A stretch of DNA of 24,293 bases from Geobacteraceae bacterium (GTDB lineage Bacteria; Desulfobacterota; Desulfuromonadia; Desulfuromonadales; Geopsychrobacteraceae), in contig JAMOPE010000002.1 of the NCBI GenBank assembly GCA_027064785.1, positions 1-24,293 on the forward strand. Reading direction: 5' to 3'. The notes beneath the pieces are model-generated. The model had not been told where the DNA came from and did not search any database. It saw only the letters and a program-made list of their open reading frames with translations. The position numbers and the translations under genes are program-made. The first letter of the stretch is position 1. Every line of letters starts with the position of its first letter. Positions 1 to 7,585 of this stretch are shown one piece after another.

Positions 1-2
1 AT

Positions 3-158
3 GGAAGCCTCCAAAAGGATATTTGCATACTCGATTTTCGTTACTACGCCTTGGCTGATGGTATGAAGGCGGTCTTTAAGAGTGTCGGGAAAGGGCCGAT
101 CATAGCAACCCTGAGCGAGTCGATACAGGGTGAGCAGCCAACTTTGTTTGGTTTATGA
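3..158 (+). CDS. C-terminal fragment of an unidentified protein, cut by the window start
   Basis: An open frame enters from the left edge and ends at TGA 156-158, giving about 51 residues. It contains the stretch DFRYYALADGMKAVFKSV and ends in PTLFGL. I do not recognise the family. The YYALAD stretch followed by an amphipathic helix faintly recalls the wing and last helix of ArsR-type winged-helix regulators, but this is a weak resemblance only. The stop overlaps an ATG (ATGA at 155-158), which is typical of translationally coupled genes, so this was probably an upstream gene of an operon whose next member is now only a stub. Confidence 0.4.
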   Translation, partial: GSLQKDICILDFRYYALADGMKAVFKSVGKGPIIATLSESIQGEQPTLFGL

Positions 159-259
159 AGCTTATGAAGAAAATGGGTGAACTCCTAGGAGGATTACTAA
201 TATGTGATTCCAACTTTTACGCGCTAAACTGTTTTACTGAAAAACTAACGTTGTTCTGA
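155..259 (+). pseudogene. Short ORF stub coupled by ATGA to the upstream fragment
   Basis: An ATG overlaps the preceding stop codon and opens a 34-codon frame starting MKLMKKMGELLGGLL and ending at TGA 257-259. The first 15 residues look like a real N-terminus, while the rest (CDSNFYALNC and onward) reads like random translation. The most likely explanation is that the start of a former downstream gene survives and its body was lost or frameshifted. A genuine small protein cannot be excluded. No family is recognised. Confidence 0.25.
187..207 (+). other. Orphan Shine-Dalgarno followed by ATG-TGA (start-stop)
   Basis: AGGAGG (187-192) lies 9 nt before an ATG (202-204) that is followed at once by TGA (205-207). 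The site lies inside the short coupled ORF, so it may be chance, the leftover start of a deleted gene, or a ribosome-stalling start-stop element. No longer frame begins here. Confidence 0.25.
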
Positions 260-565
260 TTTTGTGTTGACCTTTGCGTAAGGGTGCGTTAAATAGAAAG
301 GCGAACATCGATGTTGAATTTATGGGCTCCATTTTCTCAGTGGTCGCGGAATAGAAGTTTCTGTGCTGATTTTGAAAAGGGTAAAACACCTTTTTATTCT
401 TGCGAACAGGGCAAGTCAGAGTTAGTATTGGCAAGTAATCTTCACTTCTTCAAACGGTGATTCATGTTTAATGAATATCAACCTTGCTTGATTTAAATGT
501 GAAACATCATTTTTGTATTATTTGTGGATTGTTGTTAATAAACTCAAGCGCTCCAAGGAGGACAC
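260..565. other. Non-coding leader region upstream of the envelope module
   Basis: This 306-bp AT-rich stretch has no convincing gene. An antisense frame across about 234-434 lacks a ribosome site and family resemblance. It contains a sigma70-like promoter at 267-295 and a small inverted repeat ATCAA-N6-TTGAT at 477-492 that could be an operator. If the promoter is used, the transcript has an untranslated leader of roughly 260 nt before the ATG at 566. Confidence 0.5.
267..295 (+). promoter_or_regulatory. Candidate sigma70 promoter for the DUF1302 gene
   Basis: TTGACC (267-272) and TAAATA (290-295) are separated by exactly 17 bp. This is the best match to a housekeeping promoter in the region upstream of the barrel gene, on the correct strand. 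Transcription would begin near 302. I found no convincing GG-N10-GC sigma54 site here. Confidence 0.4.
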
Positions 566-2491
566 ATGAAAATCAAAATGAGGAGAAACCTTGCGGGATT
601 AAGTGCGCGAAGCACTTGTCTGACCCTGCTGGCACTGTTATTGGCTGCCACCTTTACCGTTCCAGCTTTTGCTTTTCAGTTTGGATCGGGCGATTTGACA
701 GGGAGTCTGGACTCCACCCTTTCCTATGGTCTTGCCTGGCGAATGGATGATCAAGATCCCGACATTGTTGGTCTTAGTAATGGCGGTAATGCTTTTTCTG
801 TCAATGGAGATGATGGCGACCTCAATTATGACAAGGGTGATCTAATCAGTAACACTGCAAAAGTGACCAGTGAAGTGGCTCTTCAATACAAAAGTTTTGG
901 ATTATTTGTTCGTGGTACCGCCTTTTACGATTTTGAAAATAATGATGGCGATCGTGCCAGAACACCACTAAGTGACGATGCACTTGATATGGTGGGTAAA
1001 GACGTGGATTTGCTCGATGCTTACGTAACGTTTGATTTTGATGTTGCCAGTATGCCGATGCAAATCCGTGGTGGTAATCAAGTTATCAGTTGGGGTGAAA
1101 GTACTTTTATCCAGAACGGTATTAATGCAATTAATCCGATTGATGTCAGCAAGTACCGGGTTCCTGGTGCGGAACTAAAAGAAGCATTGATCCCGGTCGG
1201 TATCGTTTCGGTATCTATTTCGCCAACTGACAATATCAGTTTTGAGGCTTTCTATCAGTACGAATGGGAAAAAACTGATATTGACCCACCCGGTTCCTAT
1301 TGGAGCACCAATGATTTTGCTGGAGAGGGTGGCGACAAACTCATGATGGGCTGGGGTGAAGTGCCAGATAGCACAGAAGTCGGTTCAGGGGGATCGATGG
1401 CTGCTGGTCTCGGCCCTGTTGTTCCTCGTGCCTCGACCGTTGAAGCTGATGACGATGGCCAGTACGGTTTGGCAATGAGGGTCTATGCACCGAATCTGAA
1501 TGACACCGAATTTGGTTTCTACTTTATGAATTACCACAGCCGTGTGCCGATTATCAGTGCGAATACAGGTACGCTTGCGGGGCTTGCTAGCGGTGACTAC
1601 GCTGCTTCAGCAAGTTACTTTACCGAGTATCCAGAAGATATTAAACTATATGGTGTTAGTTTTAACACTCTGCTGACAGGTACCGGGATTGCTTTGCAAG
1701 GGGAGTGGTCTTACCGTCAAGATATGCCGCTTCAGGTCGATGATATTGAACTAATATATGCAGCTTATTCACCTGTTGATCCTTATGTTTTCGGCGCGGC
1801 CGCTGGACCTCCCAACCCTGCTAATCCAAAAAGCCTCATGGGTCCTGAAGTTTTTTCCAAAAGCCAGTTGGGTGGATATGGCTTTGACGAAACAATTCAT
1901 GGTTACAGAGAGATGGATGTCAGTCAAATTCAAATGACTGCAACGAAGGTTTTTGGCCCGACTTTTGGCGCTGATCAGTTTGTTCTTGTGGGTGAGGTGG
2001 GACTGACCCATGTTCACAGTATGCCCGACAAAGATAAATTGCGCTTTAATGGTCCAGCAACCTATGTCAGTGGCAATGATACTCCAGTTGATATGATTGT
2101 TCCTGTTCCCGGACCAACATTGGGTGCCGTTGGACATAATGCAAGTGGTGCCAACCCATATCTAAAGACGAAACCAATTGAACCTCCTGACGCTTTTGCT
2201 GATGCCGATTCTTGGGGCTACCGGATGGTCGCCAAACTCGATTTTAACAATGCTATCGGTGCTGTAACTCTATCTCCACGGGTCGCCTGGGCACATGACG
2301 TCAGTGGCAATTCCCCTGGGCCAGGTGGAAACTTTGTCGAAGATCGCAAAGCCGTCACCCTAGGTCTTGGTGCTAACTACCAAAATCAATGGACTGCCGA
2401 TTTGAGCTACACCGATTACTTCGGTGCTGGCCGCTACAATCTGGTCAACGATCGTGATTTTCTGGCTTTCAATATCAAATATTCATTCTAA
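566..2491 (+). CDS. DUF1302 family outer-membrane beta-barrel protein
   Basis: A 641-residue exported protein. The N-terminus has a Sec signal peptide: basic start (KIKMRRN), hydrophobic core to about residue 30, and a VPAFA cleavage site near residue 36. The mature part is rich in alternating polar/aromatic strands and ends in a strand finishing with Phe (NIKYSF), as Bam-assembled barrels do. Overall composition and the SYGLAWRM and GGNQVISWGES segments match DUF1302 proteins, which are commonly encoded beside DUF1329 proteins. The likely role is an outer-membrane channel or receptor for a hydrophobic substrate; this is inference, since I know of no settled biochemical function. Start chosen for the strong AAGGAGG at 555-561. 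The DUF1329 gene follows after 22 bp, suggesting co-transcription. Confidence 0.85.
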   Translation: MKIKMRRNLAGLSARSTCLTLLALLLAATFTVPAFAFQFGSGDLTGSLDSTLSYGLAWRMDDQDPDIVGLSNGGNAFSVNGDDGDLNYDKGDLISNTAKVTSEVALQYKSFGLFVRGTAFYDFENNDGDRARTPLSDDALDMVGKDVDLLDAYVTFDFDVASMPMQIRGGNQVISWGESTFIQNGINAINPIDVSKYRVPGAELKEALIPVGIVSVSISPTDNISFEAFYQYEWEKTDIDPPGSYWSTNDFAGEGGDKLMMGWGEVPDSTEVGSGGSMAAGLGPVVPRASTVEADDDGQYGLAMRVYAPNLNDTEFGFYFMNYHSRVPIISANTGTLAGLASGDYAASASYFTEYPEDIKLYGVSFNTLLTGTGIALQGEWSYRQDMPLQVDDIELIYAAYSPVDPYVFGAAAGPPNPANPKSLMGPEVFSKSQLGGYGFDETIHGYREMDVSQIQMTATKVFGPTFGADQFVLVGEVGLTHVHSMPDKDKLRFNGPATYVSGNDTPVDMIVPVPGPTLGAVGHNASGANPYLKTKPIEPPDAFADADSWGYRMVAKLDFNNAIGAVTLSPRVAWAHDVSGNSPGPGGNFVEDRKAVTLGLGANYQNQWTADLSYTDYFGAGRYNLVNDRDFLAFNIKYSF

Positions 2492-2513
2492 ATTCATATA
2501 GGGAGCAAATATT

Positions 2514-3875
2514 ATGCTGAGAAACGTATTAACTTGGGCACTTGCCCTACTACTGGTTGCAGGCTTGGCGAGTCAATCCTTCGCCGCTATTTCGGCAGAG
2601 GAAGCTGATCGCCTAGGCAAAGATCTGACTCCTGTTGGCGCTGAGAAAGCAGGCAATACAGATGGCACCATCCCGGCTTGGGACGGAGGCATCACAACAC
2701 CTCCGGCAGGTTACACAAAGGGAATGCATCATCCTGATCCCTACGCGGCAGATAAAGTGCTGTTCACGATCACTGCTGCTAACATGGATCAGTACAAAGA
2801 CAAGTTGACCGTTGGGCACCAGACACTGCTAAAAACTTATGATACGTTTAAGATGAACGTTTACCCGACGCATCGCAGTGCCTCCTCGCCGCAACGTATT
2901 TACGACATGACTAAAAAAGTGTCCCAGACCGCAGAACTTATTAATAATGGTGATGGTGTCACTGGAACTGTTAACGGGATCCCTTTCCCAATCCCTAAAA
3001 GTGGCATTGAAGTTCTCTGGAACCACATGCTCCGTTATCGTGGTGATGCTGTTGCGCGTCATATAGCTCAGGCTCCAATGACCCGGGGTGGTGGCTATAC
3101 TCTGGTCAAGTTCGAAGATGAAATGAGCCTTATCTACGCACATGAGGGTATGACCGAAGAGCAATTGAAAAACCGTATCCTTTTCCTCCGGCAAGAAGTC
3201 ACTGCCCCGGCACGTTTGGCTGGAAACGTTCTGCTGGTTCACGAAACTATGAATCAAGTCACAGAACCACGTGCTGCCTGGGTTTATAATCCCGGTCAAC
3301 GCCGGGTTCGTCGGGCTCCAAACGTCGCCTACGATAATCCGGGAACCGCTTCAGACAGTCTGCGGACATCAGACCAGTTTGATATGTTCAATGGTGCTCC
3401 TGACCGCTACAACTGGAAGCTGATTGGTAAAAAGGAGATGTATATTCCTTACAACAACTATCTATTGCATAGCGACAAACTCAAGTACAAGGATATCCTG
3501 ACTCCATTACATCTCAATCCTGAATATCTGCGTTATGAACTGCATCGTGTCTGGGTTGTTGAAGCGACTTTGCGCGAAGGGGCTCGCCATCTGTACAAAA
3601 AACGGGTTTTCTACATTGATGAAGATTCCTGGCAGATCATGGTTGCCGATAATTATGACAACCGTGATCAGCTGTGGCGTGTTTCCGAAGGCCACTCCAT
3701 CAACTATTACGAAGTCCCAGCCTTCTGGACGACCCTGGAAACCCATTACGACCTTCAGTCGGGACGTTATTTAGCTCTTGGGCTCGATAACGAATCTGAA
3801 ATGTACAATTTCGATATCAAACGTACCGACAAGGATTATTCTCCAGGTGCTTTGCGCCGGGCTGGTCGTCGTTAG
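2514..3875 (+). CDS. DUF1329 family exported protein
   Basis: A 453-residue protein with a clear signal peptide (MLRNVLTWALALLLVAGLAS, cleavage after QSFA near residue 24). The mature N-terminus, ISAEEADRLGKDLTPVGAEK followed by GTIPAWDGG, is characteristic of DUF1329 proteins. The family is thought to have a LolA/LolB-like lipid-binding fold and is nearly always found with a DUF1302 barrel. No lipobox cysteine is seen, so it is probably soluble periplasmic or peripherally bound to the outer membrane. GGGAG at 2501-2505 is the ribosome site. Inference: it may carry a hydrophobic ligand across the periplasm to or from the barrel. The assignment to the family is strong; function is unproven. 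Confidence 0.85.
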   Translation: MLRNVLTWALALLLVAGLASQSFAAISAEEADRLGKDLTPVGAEKAGNTDGTIPAWDGGITTPPAGYTKGMHHPDPYAADKVLFTITAANMDQYKDKLTVGHQTLLKTYDTFKMNVYPTHRSASSPQRIYDMTKKVSQTAELINNGDGVTGTVNGIPFPIPKSGIEVLWNHMLRYRGDAVARHIAQAPMTRGGGYTLVKFEDEMSLIYAHEGMTEEQLKNRILFLRQEVTAPARLAGNVLLVHETMNQVTEPRAAWVYNPGQRRVRRAPNVAYDNPGTASDSLRTSDQFDMFNGAPDRYNWKLIGKKEMYIPYNNYLLHSDKLKYKDILTPLHLNPEYLRYELHRVWVVEATLREGARHLYKKRVFYIDEDSWQIMVADNYDNRDQLWRVSEGHSINYYEVPAFWTTLETHYDLQSGRYLALGLDNESEMYNFDIKRTDKDYSPGALRRAGRR

Positions 3876-3898
3876 TAAACTGTGAATAATGGAGTCTC

Positions 3899-3930
3899 GA
3901 CCGGGTCGGAAACGGCTCGGTCATTTTTAT
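3899..3930 (+). terminator. Terminator-like hairpin between the DUF1329 and YCF48 genes
   Basis: GACCGGGTC (3899-3907) pairs with GGCTCGGTC (3914-3922) over 9 bp including two G-U pairs, with a 6-nt loop, followed by ATTTTTAT. It lies 24 bp after the DUF1329 stop and 22 bp before the preferred start of the next gene. It would fully or partly stop transcription, lowering expression of the repeat protein and transporter relative to the two outer-membrane partners. It also argues against a longer start of the next gene at 3889. Confidence 0.6.
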
Positions 3931-3951
3931 GCTTTTTCGAGTACATTGAAT

Positions 3952-4929
3952 ATGAAAAAAATATTTGGACAACCCTACAATTTAAGCCTCTTTATTGCTG
4001 CAAATCTGTTCATGATCCTGGCTTATGGCACCCCAGCCAGCGGTAGTGAAACAGCAGTGATAGCCCCGCTGGCAACCCGTTCACTGCTTCTTGATGCACA
4101 GCGGGTTGAAAATACCCTGATCGCTGTTGGCGAGCGCGGTCATATTCTTATAAGTGAGGACAATGGCGACAGTTGGAGCCAGTCCCAGGTGCCGACACGG
4201 GCAACGCTAACAGGTATCTATTTTAGCGATCGCCTGAACGGTTGGGTTGTCGGCCACGATCAGGTCATTCTGCGCACCAGAGATGGTGGAAAAACATGGG
4301 AACTGGTTTACGAAAATCGTGAGGCAGAAAGTCCTTTGCTAGATATCATTTTTCTTAATAACAAGCATGGCTATGCTATCGGGGCCTACGGCCAATTTCT
4401 GGAATCTTTTGATGGCGGTAGCAGCTGGGAAGGACGCTGGATCAGCGAGGATGATTTTCATTTAAACAAAATTATTGCTATCGGGGAGCAATTGTTTATC
4501 GCTGCGGAAGCTGGATGTGTCTACCGTTCAGAAGACCAGGGTCAAAAATGGACCCTGTTGGAGACGGGATATCAGGGCTCCTTTTTTAGTATTTTCCCTG
4601 CTGAAAACGGAAGATTACTGCTGTTTGGCTTACGAGGACACCTGTATCGCTCTGATGATGCCGGGGAAACCTGGACTGAAGTTGAAACCGGAACAGAGGC
4701 AAGTTTGACCAGTGGATTGCAACTGGAAGATGGAACTATAGTCATTGCCGGTTTAGCGGGAGCTCTGTTAACCAGTCAGGATAATGGGGACAGTTTTAAT
4801 TTTTTGCAGGACCCAGAGCGCAAAGGTTTCAGCAAATTAATGCAGGCCGCTGATGGCAATATCATTGCGGTTGGAAACTTTGGGGTTGCAAAATTGGCTC
4901 TGGATAAAATTTTTTCAATAAAGAAATAG
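3952..4929 (+). CDS. YCF48/BNR-repeat (Asp-box) beta-propeller protein, exported
   Basis: A 325-residue protein with about six repeats of the Asp-box type, visible as ISEDNGDSW, RTRDGGKTW, SFDGGSSW, RSEDQGQKW, RSDDAGETW and SQDNGDSF. Such repeats fold into a beta-propeller; the closest named relatives are the YCF48/HCF136 photosystem II assembly factors, although there is no link to photosynthesis here. The chosen start (MKKIFG) gives a hydrophobic signal segment of about 30 residues ending near PASG. An in-frame ATG at 3889 would add 21 residues, but they are unlike a signal peptide and overlap the terminator stem. The ribosome site is weak (GAG at 3939-3941). YCF48-like genes commonly accompany DUF1302/DUF1329/RND sets. 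The likely role is a periplasmic scaffold or assembly factor for the transporter, which is inference. Confidence 0.75.
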   Translation: MKKIFGQPYNLSLFIAANLFMILAYGTPASGSETAVIAPLATRSLLLDAQRVENTLIAVGERGHILISEDNGDSWSQSQVPTRATLTGIYFSDRLNGWVVGHDQVILRTRDGGKTWELVYENREAESPLLDIIFLNNKHGYAIGAYGQFLESFDGGSSWEGRWISEDDFHLNKIIAIGEQLFIAAEAGCVYRSEDQGQKWTLLETGYQGSFFSIFPAENGRLLLFGLRGHLYRSDDAGETWTEVETGTEASLTSGLQLEDGTIVIAGLAGALLTSQDNGDSFNFLQDPERKGFSKLMQAADGNIIAVGNFGVAKLALDKIFSIKK

Positions 4930-4948
4930 GTAATGGCAGGAGATTCAA

Positions 4949-7285
4949 ATGATGGTTAATTTTTTTAAGTCGGGACTTGAAAAGCTCATATTTAATAATC
5001 GGCGTATTTTCCTGGGCTTTTTTGTTCTGATAACTCTGCTGATGGCCTATTCTGTGACCAATCTGCGGATTGATGCCGGGTTCAGCAAACTGCTGCCGCT
5101 TAAGCATGAGTATATGCAGACCTATGTTGAGTATCGCAAAGAATTTGGTGGTGCCAACCGGATTCTGATTGCCTTGATGGCTAAGCAAGGCGATATTTTT
5201 ACCCCCGAATTTTTTAAAACTCTGGAAGCTGCGACAGCCGATGTTTTTTTTATTCCCGGGGTTGATCGTGCGCAGGTCAGTTCGCTGTTTACTCCCAATG
5301 TCCGTTTTACTGAGGTTGTCGAGGACGGAATTGCTGGCGGCAACGTTATCCCGGCCGATTTTGACGTTACTGCGGAAGGACTGGAAAAGGTCCGCAAAAA
5401 TATTCTTAAGGCAGGGATTCTCGGGCGTCTTGTTGCCAACGATTTCACCGGCGCGGCGATCAGTGCCCAACTGTTAGAAATTGATCCGGCGACTGGGGAA
5501 AAGCTCGATTTTATAAAGGTTTCACACCTGCTTGAAGAGAAGATAAGAGACAAGTATCAAAGTGATAAGATTGATGTGCATATCATCGGTTTTGCCAAAG
5601 TCATCGGAGATATTGCCGATGGGGCAAAACGTGTCATATTGTTTTTCTTTATTGCTTTCCTGATTACCTCTTTGTTGGTGTTTCTCTATACACGATCCCT
5701 GATTCTTACCTTGATTCCACTCAGTTGTTCACTCACTGCGGTTATCTGGCAACTTGGATTACTGCCGATTCTTGGTTATGGCATAGATCCAATGGGATTG
5801 TTGGTTCCTTTTCTGATTTTCGCCATTGGTGTCAGTCATGCGGTGCAGATGATTACTGCCAATACGGCTGAGGTTCGTGCGGGCGCGGATCGTCTGGAAG
5901 CGGCTAAAGCGAGTTTCCGTCAACTTCTTATCCCCGGTACCATCGCCCTGGCCAGTGATACCATTGGTTTTATTACGATCTATTTAATTGATATCAGGGT
6001 AATTCAAGAAATGGCGGTGACGGCCAGTCTTGGGGTTGCCGTTATTATCTTGACCAATCTGATTCTGCTGCCGATTCTTCTTTCTTACGTTAAAACCGGA
6101 CGCCGCTATAAACGTCGAGTTGATCAGCAAGCACAATTGTTAAGGCCTGTCTGGGGTTTCTTTGAGCGGGCAGCAGAGCCGAAATCTGCGACTGTGATTA
6201 TTGCGGTTGCTATCGCTCTGCTTGGTTTTGGCCTCTGGAAAGGCTCTGATGTCAAAATTGGCGACATGCACCGCGGTGTTCCTGAACTGCGAACAGATTC
6301 GCGTTACAATCAGGATAGTAAGGTGATCACCGAAAAATTCTCTATAGGTGTTGACCTTATTACCGTGATAGTTGAAACCAAACCAGATGGGTGTATCGAT
6401 TACGATATTATGACCGCCATTGATCGTTTCGCTTGGCACATGAATAACGTTGACGGGGTACAGTCGGTTATCGGGCTGCCGGGAATTGCCAAAGTGATCA
6501 ATGCTGGTTGGAATGAGGGAAGTCTGAAATGGCGGGTTTTGCCGCGTAATCAATCTACCATGGTTCAGGCTGTGGGCTATATTCCAACCAGCAGCGGCTT
6601 GCTGAACTCTGATTGCAGTGTTATGCCGGTGATGATTTTCACTAAAGATCACAAAGCCGAAACGATTGATAATATTGTCTCTGAAGTTAAAAAATATCGA
6701 AATCAATATGGCACCGAAGATGTCACTTTCCGCTTGGCGACCGGCAATGTCGGTGTTATGGCGGCAACCAATGAAGAGGTTTCTGCTGCACAGTTTCCAA
6801 TCCTGCTCTATGTTTTTGGGGCGATAATTCTCCTTTGCTTCTATGAGTTCCGCTCGCTCAGGGCCGTTCTTTGCATCATCCTACCCCTTGGCCTCGTTTC
6901 TCTGCTTGCTTATGCGCTGATGAGTATCCTTCAAATCGGCTTGAAAGTTTCAACTCTGCCCGTTGTTGCTCTGGGGGTTGGCGTCGGTGTCGATTACGGT
7001 ATTTATATATTCAGTCGCTTGCGCAGTTATCTGAGAAAAGGGCAGACTTTGCAGGAAGCTTACCTGCATACCCTTGCGATTACCGGAAACGGTGTTGTAT
7101 TTACCGGAGTCACCCTTGCTATCGGTGTCGCAACATGGATTTTTTCCCCCCTCAAGTTTCAGGCTGATATGGGTATTCTGCTGACCTTTATGTTTCTGGT
7201 CAATATGCTTGGAGCTATTCTGCTGCTTCCAGCTTTGGCATATTTTTTACTGCCGAAAACAAAGACAGAAAATTTATCTGACTAA
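4949..7285 (+). CDS. RND/MMPL-superfamily transporter (COG1033 type)
   Basis: A 778-residue inner-membrane protein with the RND layout: one membrane helix near residues 20-38, a large periplasmic loop to about 225, a block of five helices (about 228-380), a helix near 413-430, a second periplasmic loop to about 612, and a final block of five helices. The second half carries the proton-relay motif GVGVDYGIY with Asp682-Tyr683. The equivalent spot in the first half reads GVSHAVQ (Ser296-His297), with no Asp. Related proteins include HpnN and the MmpL lipid transporters, so a lipid or other hydrophobic substrate is plausible. AGGAG at 4938-4942 is the ribosome site; the gene follows the repeat protein by 19 bp and is probably co-transcribed with it. 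Direction of transport cannot be told from sequence. Confidence 0.85.
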   Translation: MMVNFFKSGLEKLIFNNRRIFLGFFVLITLLMAYSVTNLRIDAGFSKLLPLKHEYMQTYVEYRKEFGGANRILIALMAKQGDIFTPEFFKTLEAATADVFFIPGVDRAQVSSLFTPNVRFTEVVEDGIAGGNVIPADFDVTAEGLEKVRKNILKAGILGRLVANDFTGAAISAQLLEIDPATGEKLDFIKVSHLLEEKIRDKYQSDKIDVHIIGFAKVIGDIADGAKRVILFFFIAFLITSLLVFLYTRSLILTLIPLSCSLTAVIWQLGLLPILGYGIDPMGLLVPFLIFAIGVSHAVQMITANTAEVRAGADRLEAAKASFRQLLIPGTIALASDTIGFITIYLIDIRVIQEMAVTASLGVAVIILTNLILLPILLSYVKTGRRYKRRVDQQAQLLRPVWGFFERAAEPKSATVIIAVAIALLGFGLWKGSDVKIGDMHRGVPELRTDSRYNQDSKVITEKFSIGVDLITVIVETKPDGCIDYDIMTAIDRFAWHMNNVDGVQSVIGLPGIAKVINAGWNEGSLKWRVLPRNQSTMVQAVGYIPTSSGLLNSDCSVMPVMIFTKDHKAETIDNIVSEVKKYRNQYGTEDVTFRLATGNVGVMAATNEEVSAAQFPILLYVFGAIILLCFYEFRSLRAVLCIILPLGLVSLLAYALMSILQIGLKVSTLPVVALGVGVGVDYGIYIFSRLRSYLRKGQTLQEAYLHTLAITGNGVVFTGVTLAIGVATWIFSPLKFQADMGILLTFMFLVNMLGAILLLPALAYFLLPKTKTENLSD

Positions 7286-7291
7286 CCTTGT

Positions 7292-7346
7292 CTTCCCCCT
7301 CATTCCGACTCTCACGCTGTCTAGAGAGGGTCGGAATGAGGGGAAG
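7292..7346. repeat. REP-like long palindrome, possible terminator of the envelope module
   Basis: A 17-nt arm (7292-7308, CTTCCCCCTCATTCCGA) pairs with a 16-nt arm (7331-7346, TCGGAATGAGGGGAAG) with a single bulged C, and the stem continues inward with CTCTC (7309-7313) against GAGAG (7324-7328). A run of six T follows at 7355-7360, 8 nt after the stem. It starts 6 bp after the transporter stop. Sequences of this CCCTC...GAGGG style occur in many copies between genes in some genomes; a copy count here is not possible from one window. Confidence 0.65.
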
Positions 7347-7417
7347 TTGCAGCCTTTTTTAACCGCAAAAGTCTCACTTGGCAAGTTGCAATCACCCTCA
7401 TGCCTGAAGGAGAAGTG

Positions 7418-7460
7418 TCAACAAAAAGCAAAAATATAAAAAATGCCGTCTTTTTGTTGA
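7418..7460. repeat. AT-rich inverted repeat overlapping the fadD promoter
   Basis: TCAACAAAAAG (7418-7428) and CTTTTTGTTGA (7450-7460) are perfect 11-nt inverted repeats with a 21-nt spacer. The right arm covers the first four bases of the candidate -35 box at 7457-7462. It could be an operator for a dimeric regulator, or a weak hairpin in a read-through transcript. Nothing else is seen in the 7361-7417 stretch. Confidence 0.45.
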
Positions 7461-7484
7461 TGTGAACGTAAAAGTAAGTACAAT
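7457..7484 (+). promoter_or_regulatory. Candidate promoter of the fad genes with an ACGTAAA motif in its spacer
   Basis: TTGATG (7457-7462) and TACAAT (7479-7484) are separated by 16 bp, and transcription would begin near 7491. The spacer holds ACGTAAAAGT (7466-7475), which shares ACGTAAA with the palindromic site at 19521-19530 upstream of the hydratase operon. This would drive the acyl-CoA synthetase and the overlapping fadN-like gene. Confidence 0.5.
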
Positions 7485-7585
7485 GGGGATCGATTTACTA
7501 TAATCGTGTTTTAGAATGCCTCTTTCTTTTTGGCTAAAGATGTTTTGAGATTAACTTTAATATTGATAAATTTGAAGAGACTGAA

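Noticed and set aside
234..434. Minus-strand 66-codon frame in the leader region
   Set aside because: No ribosome site, no recognisable domain, composition like translated non-coding sequence, and it runs antisense through the likely promoter of the DUF1302 gene.
3889..3951. Longer start for the YCF48-repeat gene
   Set aside because: The added 21 residues are not signal-peptide-like, there is no ribosome site, and the region is used by a terminator-like hairpin.
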